A DNA stretch of 64,000 nt from RBG-16-64-43 sp964353865 (GTDB lineage Bacteria; Chloroflexota; Anaerolineae; Anaerolineales; RBG-16-64-43): the NCBI GenBank assembly GCA_964353865.1, contig CAYGXJ010000029.1, positions 1 through 64,000 of the forward strand. Direction: 5' to 3'. Of this stretch, positions 58,481-64,000 are shown piece after piece (the first letter of the stretch is position 1; each line of letters begins with the position of its first letter). The notes under the pieces are model-generated. The model was not told the origin of the DNA and ran no database searches. It worked only from the letters and a program-made list of their open reading frames with translations. Both the position numbers and the translations under genes were made by a program.

Positions 58481-59389
58481 ATGACAACGACTGTCTCTGG
58501 AAATGTGGAAAGGGGCGCGCCTCAGGCGCGCCCCACCTCCCCTAAGTTTTCCTGGGCATGGCTGGGGGTAATGCCCTTCTTCCTATTCACCTTCTTGTTC
58601 CTTCTCTACCCGGCCTCGATCCTCGGTGTGCGGAGTTTCCAGGATTCGCAGACGCACGCACTCACGTTCAAGTACGTGGCGCAACTCCTGCGGGATCCTT
58701 ACCTCCTGGGCTCCTACTGGATCAGCATCAAGATCAGCGTCATCACCGCGCTAGGGGGTGGTCTGTTCGGTTTCCTGCTGGCCTTCTCGGCGATTCGCGG
58801 GGGGTTGCCGAGGTTCATGCGCTCGAGCCTGATGACCTTCTGCGGCGTAGCGTCCAACTTCGCTGGCGTTCCGCTGGCCTTCGCCTTCATTGCCTTGCTG
58901 AGTCCCTCGGGCGTGCTGACGGGCTGGTTGTCGAGTCTCGGGTTCAATCCCTACTTCCATGGCTTCACGCTGTACACGTTCACGGGCCTATGCATCGTGT
59001 ACATGTACTTCCAGTTCCCCTTGATGGTCTTGATCATCGCGCCCGCGATTGATGGCTTGCGGCGCGAATGGATTGAGGCGGCAGAGAATCTGGGCGCCAG
59101 CTCCTTCGAGTACTGGAGGTACGTGGCCCTCCCGATCCTGTTGCCCGCCATGCTGGGCGCCATGATCCTGCTGTTTGGGAACGCCTTTGGCGCTTTTGCC
59201 ACAGCCCAGGCATTGACCGGCGGCCAGATCAATCTCGTGACGATTGTGATTGGATCGCAACTTCGCGGCGACATCCTCGCCGATCCTGGCCTAGGATATG
59301 CCTTGGCACTGGGTATGGTGGTTGTGATGGCGTTTGCCATCGTGGCACGGACGATTCTGCAGCGACGGACCGAGAGGTGGTTGCGATGA
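58481..59389 (+). CDS. ABC transporter permease, first subunit
   Basis: 302 residues, six membrane helices. The EAA loop WIEAAENLGASSFEYWRYVA binds the ATPase. It starts one base after the binding-protein stop. A perfect 23-base palindrome (58512-58534) lies inside the codons for the cytoplasmic N-terminus (ERGAPQARP), an unusual spot. Works with the permease at 59386. Confidence 0.9.
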   Translation: MTTTVSGNVERGAPQARPTSPKFSWAWLGVMPFFLFTFLFLLYPASILGVRSFQDSQTHALTFKYVAQLLRDPYLLGSYWISIKISVITALGGGLFGFLLAFSAIRGGLPRFMRSSLMTFCGVASNFAGVPLAFAFIALLSPSGVLTGWLSSLGFNPYFHGFTLYTFTGLCIVYMYFQFPLMVLIIAPAIDGLRREWIEAAENLGASSFEYWRYVALPILLPAMLGAMILLFGNAFGAFATAQALTGGQINLVTIVIGSQLRGDILADPGLGYALALGMVVVMAFAIVARTILQRRTERWLR

Positions 59390-60171
59390 GGCGCGGCGGG
59401 CAGGTCTGGGCTTGGTTCTGGATGATCCTTGGAATTCTCTACTTCTTCTTGCCCCTGCTTGCGACGTTTCTGTTCTCGTTGCACGCCAAGAAGGGCGTCT
59501 TGAGCCTTCTTGCCTACCAGAATGTCTTTCGCGACCGGGCCTTTGTATACAACTTCTCGGCATCCACCCTTTGGGCGGTTCTCACGATCATTGCCGGGGT
59601 GCTAGTTTTCGTGCCCACGGCCTACATCATACGCTTGAGGTTGCCACAATTTCGCGCCCCGGTCGAGTTCATCACCCTGTTACCGTTCGTGACCCCTGCC
59701 ATTGTCTACGTCTTCTCCTTGGTGCGCACCTTCAGTAGGCCGCCGCTTCTCATTGTTGACAGTCCGGGCTTGCTGATCGCGGCGTATACAATCCTATGCA
59801 TGCCGTACATGTACAGCGCGGTGGATACAGGATTGCGCGCAATTGACGTGCGGACGCTCACCGAGGCGGCCCAAAGCTTGGGGGGCGGCTGGGGCGTAAT
59901 CCTGTTCCGCATCATCCTGCCCAATATCCGGGTAGCGATCCTGAGCGGCATGTTCTTGAGCTTTGCGATCGTGATGGGCGAGATGATTCTCGCCCAGTAT
60001 CTGGTCAAGCCGGCCTTCGCCCCCTACATGGCCTACCTCATGCAGCAGAAGGCATATGAGCCTGCCGCCCTTGCCGTCATCAGTTTTGCGCTGACGTGGG
60101 CGTCCATGGGCATCATCCAGTTCCTGGGTCGTGGTGTGCCTGGGCAGGCACAAGTTGGGGGCGGGCACTAA
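59386..60171 (+). CDS. ABC transporter permease, second subunit
   Basis: 261 residues, six membrane helices. EAA loop: LTEAAQSLGGGWGVILFRII, LPNIRVAILSGMFLSFAI. ATG 59386 overlaps the first permease stop (ATGA). FAPYMAYLMQQKAYEPAALA near the C-terminus resembles the PotC/PhnU-like inner subunits of polyamine, iron or 2-aminoethylphosphonate importers. It forms the channel with subunit one. Confidence 0.9.
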   Translation: MRRGGQVWAWFWMILGILYFFLPLLATFLFSLHAKKGVLSLLAYQNVFRDRAFVYNFSASTLWAVLTIIAGVLVFVPTAYIIRLRLPQFRAPVEFITLLPFVTPAIVYVFSLVRTFSRPPLLIVDSPGLLIAAYTILCMPYMYSAVDTGLRAIDVRTLTEAAQSLGGGWGVILFRIILPNIRVAILSGMFLSFAIVMGEMILAQYLVKPAFAPYMAYLMQQKAYEPAALAVISFALTWASMGIIQFLGRGVPGQAQVGGGH

Positions 60172-60187
60172 CGAGACGAGGAATAGA

Positions 60188-61246
60188 ATGGCCTACCTGG
60201 TATTGCAGAATCTGCGTAAGGCCTACGGCCAAGCGTTGGCAGTTGATGACTTCGCGCTGGAGGTGGAGAAGGGTGAGTTCGTCTCTTTGCTCGGCCCCAG
60301 CGGGTGCGGCAAGACGACCACGCTGCGCATGGTAGCTGGCTTTGAAGTCCCCGATCACGGACGCATCCTGCTTGACGGCAAAGACATTACCGATGTGTCT
60401 CCTAACCAGCGCCATCTGGGGATGGTGTTCCAGGCCTATGCCCTCTTCCCCAACATGACCGTGGCCGACAACGTCGGCTTCGGGCTCAAGGTCGCCAAGC
60501 GCCCCAAAGCTGAGACCACAAAGCGCGTCGAGGAGATGCTGGGTCTCATCAAAATGCCCAAGCTCGGCGACCGCTACCCCTACCAGCTCTCGGGCGGCCA
60601 GCAGCAGCGTGTGGCCTTGGCCCGCGCGCTGGCGATTAGCCCGCAGGTGCTGCTCCTCGACGAACCGCTCTCAGCGCTGGATGCCAAGATCCGCGTGGAA
60701 CTGCGTGTGGAGATCCGCCGCATTCAGCAGGATCTCAAGATTACAACTCTCTATGTTACCCATGACCAAGAAGAAGCACTTTCGCTATCGGATCGCGTGG
60801 TGGTGATGAACGCCGGGCGCATGGAGCAGGTGGGGGTGCCGTCCGAGATCTACAATTTCCCGTCCACCGCGTTTGTCGCCAGTTTCGTCGGCACGCTCAA
60901 TCAATTGCGCTGCAAGGTGGTGGACGTGGGCCAGGGCAAGCTGTCGTACGACGGCCAAGTATTCGAAACGCGGGCGCCTGTGCGCGGCGCTCAGGGCGAT
61001 ACGGTCACCGTGATGCTCCGCCCCGAGCAAATGCACATTGGCTCGCAGGCGGACGAGAACCATTTGACCGGGAAAGTGGAGATGGTGACCTTTCTTGGCT
61101 CGATCGTTCGTGTGCGCGTTGCCCTGGGCCAGGCCACAGTTGTGTTGGATATACTCAACAAGCGCAGCCTCGAACTGCCCCGCGTGGGCCAACCCATCAC
61201 CGTTTCCTTCCCGCCCCATGCCTGTTGGGTCATGGCGGAGGCCTGA
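60188..61246 (+). CDS. ABC transporter ATPase with TOBE domain
   Basis: 352 residues. Walker A GPSGCGKTTTLRMVAG, Q-loop VFQAYALFPNM, signature LSGGQQQRVALARALA, Walker B VLLLDEPLSALD and switch VTHDQEEA are intact. The C-terminal TOBE domain (about 270-350) is typical of the PotA/FbpC group and often allows regulation. It follows the second permease by 16 bases and drives the importer. The ATG has no strong Shine-Dalgarno (GAATAGA). Confidence 0.93.
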   Translation: MAYLVLQNLRKAYGQALAVDDFALEVEKGEFVSLLGPSGCGKTTTLRMVAGFEVPDHGRILLDGKDITDVSPNQRHLGMVFQAYALFPNMTVADNVGFGLKVAKRPKAETTKRVEEMLGLIKMPKLGDRYPYQLSGGQQQRVALARALAISPQVLLLDEPLSALDAKIRVELRVEIRRIQQDLKITTLYVTHDQEEALSLSDRVVVMNAGRMEQVGVPSEIYNFPSTAFVASFVGTLNQLRCKVVDVGQGKLSYDGQVFETRAPVRGAQGDTVTVMLRPEQMHIGSQADENHLTGKVEMVTFLGSIVRVRVALGQATVVLDILNKRSLELPRVGQPITVSFPPHACWVMAEA

Positions 61247-61390
61247 TCGCGCTGGCTGTCCCGTTCGCCGCCGGCCGGCTCGGCGGGTTCTTCGGCAACG
61301 CACGGCCAGGGAAGCGCAGGATACGCTTCTCCTCGCACCTATCGGTATGGCTGCTTTCACGGGCCGCGCGGGCCTCTGGAGGAGGATATC

Positions 61391-62332
61391 TTGACCCGCA
61401 TCTACTTCGCGACCGATGTCCATGGGTCGGAAATCTGCTGGAAGAAGTTCATCAGTGCCGGCAAGTTCTACGAGGCCAATATCCTCATCCTGGGCGGCGA
61501 CATGACCGGCAAGGCCATCATCCCAATCGTGGCCCAGGGCAACGAGAAGTGGAAGGTGACTCTGCTCGACCAGGAGTCGATCCTCGAGGGGCGGGCCGCC
61601 GTCGACAAGATGGTGCAGACCATTCAGAACCGGGGCTATTACCCCTACGTGACCACGCCGGACGAGGTGGCGCACATCAGCGCGACCCCCGGCCGCTCGG
61701 ACGAGATCTTCCTCGAGGAGGCGCTCAAGGTAGTGCAGCGCTGGCTGGAATACGCGGACTCCAAACTGGCCGGCACCGGCATGCGCTGCTACGTCTGCCC
61801 GGGCAACGATGACATGATGGAGATCGACCCCGTCCTTCGCGGCTCGAAGGTTGTCGAGATTGTGGAAGGCAGAGTCATTCACCTGGACGAGTATCACGAG
61901 ATGATCTCCACCGGCTGGTCAAACCCCACCCCCTGGAACACCCACCGCGAGGAAAGCGAAGCAGCCCTCAAGGTGCGCATCGAGCCGATGATCGCCGAGC
62001 TGAGCGACGTCCCCAACGCGGTATTCAACCTGCACGCACCGCCCTACGGCAGCGGGCTGGATGAGGCTCCCGAGCTCACCAAGGACATGCGCCCGGCCTA
62101 CGGCGGGCGCTCGATCGTACCTGTCGGCAGCAAGACGGTGTTAGAGCTTATTGAGAAGCACAAGCCCCTGCTGGGGCTGTTCGGGCACATTCATGAAGGC
62201 AAGGGCACGCGCAAGTTTGGCCGCACGCTGTGCATCAACCCGGGCAGTATGTACGAGCAGGGCATGCTGGTTGGGGCGGTGGTGGACCTCAAGCCCAAGG
62301 CGGTTGGCAATTACCTGATGGCCACGGGCTGA
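61391..62332 (+). CDS. Metallophosphoesterase, copy B
   Basis: 313 residues. Active-site set: YFATDVHGSE, ILGGDMTGK, CPGNDDMME, FNLHAPPYG and FGHIHEGKG. Paralogue of copy A at 47029, lacking its N-terminal ten residues. The start is TTG 61391, fixed by GGAGG five bases before; there is no ATG or GTG that includes the first motif. It is next to the ABC importer and the APC permease, as copy A is next to its own permease. Substrate unknown, perhaps a phosphorylated form of the imported compound. Confidence 0.88.
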   Translation: MTRIYFATDVHGSEICWKKFISAGKFYEANILILGGDMTGKAIIPIVAQGNEKWKVTLLDQESILEGRAAVDKMVQTIQNRGYYPYVTTPDEVAHISATPGRSDEIFLEEALKVVQRWLEYADSKLAGTGMRCYVCPGNDDMMEIDPVLRGSKVVEIVEGRVIHLDEYHEMISTGWSNPTPWNTHREESEAALKVRIEPMIAELSDVPNAVFNLHAPPYGSGLDEAPELTKDMRPAYGGRSIVPVGSKTVLELIEKHKPLLGLFGHIHEGKGTRKFGRTLCINPGSMYEQGMLVGAVVDLKPKAVGNYLMATG

Positions 62333-62518
62333 TCGGTCCAGGGACCCTGGGCCCGGCAGACGCAGCGACCGGGGAAAGGAGGCGGTTCTCAGTATCTGAG
62401 CCAACGAGATTTTGTGCGATCAGGGGTTGGTCGTCGCGATTAATAGCACGAGCAACTGTCGACGCAGACCGGCACACCCGGCGGCTCGCGCCGGCAAGTC
62501 CTGTAGAGGAGAATCGCA

Positions 62519-64000
62519 ATGTCCGAAGCCACCCTGTTTGTGCGCAAGGCATCCGGCCTGGTGCGGGCCTGGTCGGTGTTCGATGCCTTTGTCTACGCCA
62601 CGTTCTCCATTAACCTCATTACCCTCGGTTTGTTCATCTTCTCCTATTGCTGGTACTTCGGCGGCAACCTGGCCACGGCCATCGTCATGGGTGCCATCTT
62701 CACCGTTTTCGAGGTGGTCGTATACGCCAGCCTGATCTCGATCATGCCGCGTGCCGGCGGCGATTACGTCTGGCAGAGCCGTATTCTCGGACGCGGCCTA
62801 GGCTTCGTCCTCACCGTCACCGGATGGTGGTTCATCCTGTGGCTGTGGGTGCCGCTCTACGGCCAGATACTGACCTACGAGTTCTTCACGCCGATCCTCG
62901 GCATCCTCGGCCTGAAGGACGCCGCGCTGTGGTTCACGAACGACAAGATTGGCCTGCTGGTGGGCATGCTCAGCGTGTGCGCCCTGGTGTTCGTGTACAT
63001 TGGGGTCGGCATGAAGTGGTATGCGCGCATCCAGAAGTTCTGCTTCTGGGGCGGCGTGGTCGGGCTGCTGGCGGTCTTCGGCCTGCTGCTCTTCGGCAAC
63101 AACGCCGGATTCATTGCCGCCTTCAACGCGGCTGCCCCCAAGTTCGGCGCGGCGCCGGGCGATACCTACAGCGCCATTCTCGCGGCGGGCGATGTGGCGG
63201 GCACCATTCCGGGCTCGCTGTGGCCGCTCGCGATCGGGGCGAGTATTGCTCTTGTGCCCATGCTCACCTTCTTTAACCTGTGGCCGAACTGGGGCTCCAC
63301 CCTGTACGGTGAAGTGCGCGGCGCCTCCGACTACAAGCGCAACTTCTGGGGCATGACCTCGGCCATCATCGTCACCACCGTGCTGGGCGTGATCTTCGCC
63401 CTGCTCATCGGCAAGACGCTGGGCTGGGACTTCTACCAGAAGGCCAACGGGGCCTTCTGGAGCAACATCTTCTACGGCACCTCTACGCCGCTGCCGATCT
63501 GGCCCTACCCGGCGCTGTTCGCGGCCTTCATGGTCAAGAGTCCGGCCATCCAGTTCATCATCGTGCTGCTGATGAGCCTGTGGTGGTTCGGCTGGTCGGG
63601 CACGGTGTTCCTCAGCTCCACCCGTGTCATCTTCGCCGCGGCCTTCGATCGCATGCTGCCCGAGTGGGCCTCCAAGGTCGATGAGCGCACCAAGACCCCG
63701 GTCAACGCGCTGCTCCTGATGGTCGTCCCCTCGGTGATCATCTCGATCATGTACGCCTTCAACTGGCTCAGCTTCCGCACCCTGGTGCTGGATGCCACGG
63801 TGGTTATCGCGATTACCTTCTGGGGCTCCACTCTCGCGGCCACCATCCTGCCCTGGCGCCAGAAGGCGATGTTTGATGGTTCGCCGATCGCCAAGAACCG
63901 GGTATCGGGCTGGCTGAGTTGGCTGGTCATGCTGGCCTACCTGGTGGGCGCGGCGTATCTGATCTTCACCTCCTTCAAGTACGCCTGGGCAATCATCGGC
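62519..64000 (+). CDS. APC-family amino acid/amine permease, copy B (partial at right edge)
   Basis: 494 codons to the window edge with no stop. At least 11 hydrophobic helices are visible. It shares with copy A at 45298 the N-terminal RKASGLVR, GGDYVWQSRILGRGLGFVLT, and DRMLPEWASKVDERTKTPVN. ATG 62519 is preceded by AGAGGAG. It is the last gene seen of the plus arm and mirrors copy A beside a phosphoesterase. The reading frame runs off the end, so length and C-terminus are unknown. Confidence 0.88.
   Translation, partial: MSEATLFVRKASGLVRAWSVFDAFVYATFSINLITLGLFIFSYCWYFGGNLATAIVMGAIFTVFEVVVYASLISIMPRAGGDYVWQSRILGRGLGFVLTVTGWWFILWLWVPLYGQILTYEFFTPILGILGLKDAALWFTNDKIGLLVGMLSVCALVFVYIGVGMKWYARIQKFCFWGGVVGLLAVFGLLLFGNNAGFIAAFNAAAPKFGAAPGDTYSAILAAGDVAGTIPGSLWPLAIGASIALVPMLTFFNLWPNWGSTLYGEVRGASDYKRNFWGMTSAIIVTTVLGVIFALLIGKTLGWDFYQKANGAFWSNIFYGTSTPLPIWPYPALFAAFMVKSPAIQFIIVLLMSLWWFGWSGTVFLSSTRVIFAAAFDRMLPEWASKVDERTKTPVNALLLMVVPSVIISIMYAFNWLSFRTLVLDATVVIAITFWGSTLAATILPWRQKAMFDGSPIAKNRVSGWLSWLVMLAYLVGAAYLIFTSFKYAWAIIG

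Overview
The window looks like a high-GC chromosomal segment of a Chloroflexota bacterium, probably Anaerolineae-like. The phylum is inferred from the mix of genes: NBR1-Ig lipoprotein, Thr/Pro-rich surface proteins, toast-rack lipoprotein, polymer-forming protein operon, oversized SecA, ChlI/ChlD frameshift gene, MeaB with a free cobalamin-binding subunit. The class is uncertain. There are no phage genes, transposases or CRISPR arrays. Coding density is high, many genes overlap by 1-4 bases, and GTG and TTG starts are common.

Region 1 (1-4023) is a translation block: end of tuf, rpmG, tRNA-Trp, secE, nusG, rplK, rplA, rplJ, rplL. It has an L10-leader attenuator before rplJ and two matching intercistronic hairpins. 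Region 2 (4232-11531) holds miaB, an FlK-like thioesterase, a bifunctional-PBP homologue that has lost its recognisable catalytic residues, an NBR1-Ig lipoprotein, a nitrilase-family amidase and an internally duplicated membrane protein. Region 3 (11621-16997, minus) is a probable seven-gene operon: a Thr/Pro-rich membrane protein, three tandem M42 peptidase homologues (one with all metal ligands replaced), UbiX, an FMN-binding protein and a methyltransferase. Region 4 (17223-25347) holds the methylmalonyl-CoA mutase B12 subunit, meaB, a GNAT, prs, a 1371-residue secA and an MBL hydrolase.

Region 5 (25479-34978) has a MacB-type tripartite efflux operon, a GltD/NfnB-like flavoprotein behind a CRP-type palindrome, a PP2C-like/membrane/propeller protein and a CoaE fused to a GNAT-like domain. 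Region 6 (35065-42499) has an envelope-type operon (toast-rack lipoprotein, ECF sigma, anti-sigma, polymer-forming membrane protein), an S1 protein, and a chlI/chlD chelatase gene whose two reading frames join at an A9 slippery run.

Region 7 (42718-64000) is the most accessory-looking part. Two divergent arms meet at a DeoR regulator and a promoter pair. Each arm carries one GcvT-type FAD dehydrogenase, one APC permease and one metallophosphoesterase, so the core set is present twice. The plus arm adds a nucleotidyltransferase-like protein, a four-CBS protein, a choline/ethanolamine-kinase-like enzyme, a transaldolase, a PhnW-like aminotransferase and a full ABC importer. I infer a catabolic system for a small amine-containing, possibly phosphorylated or N-methylated, compound. 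The substrate cannot be read from the sequence.
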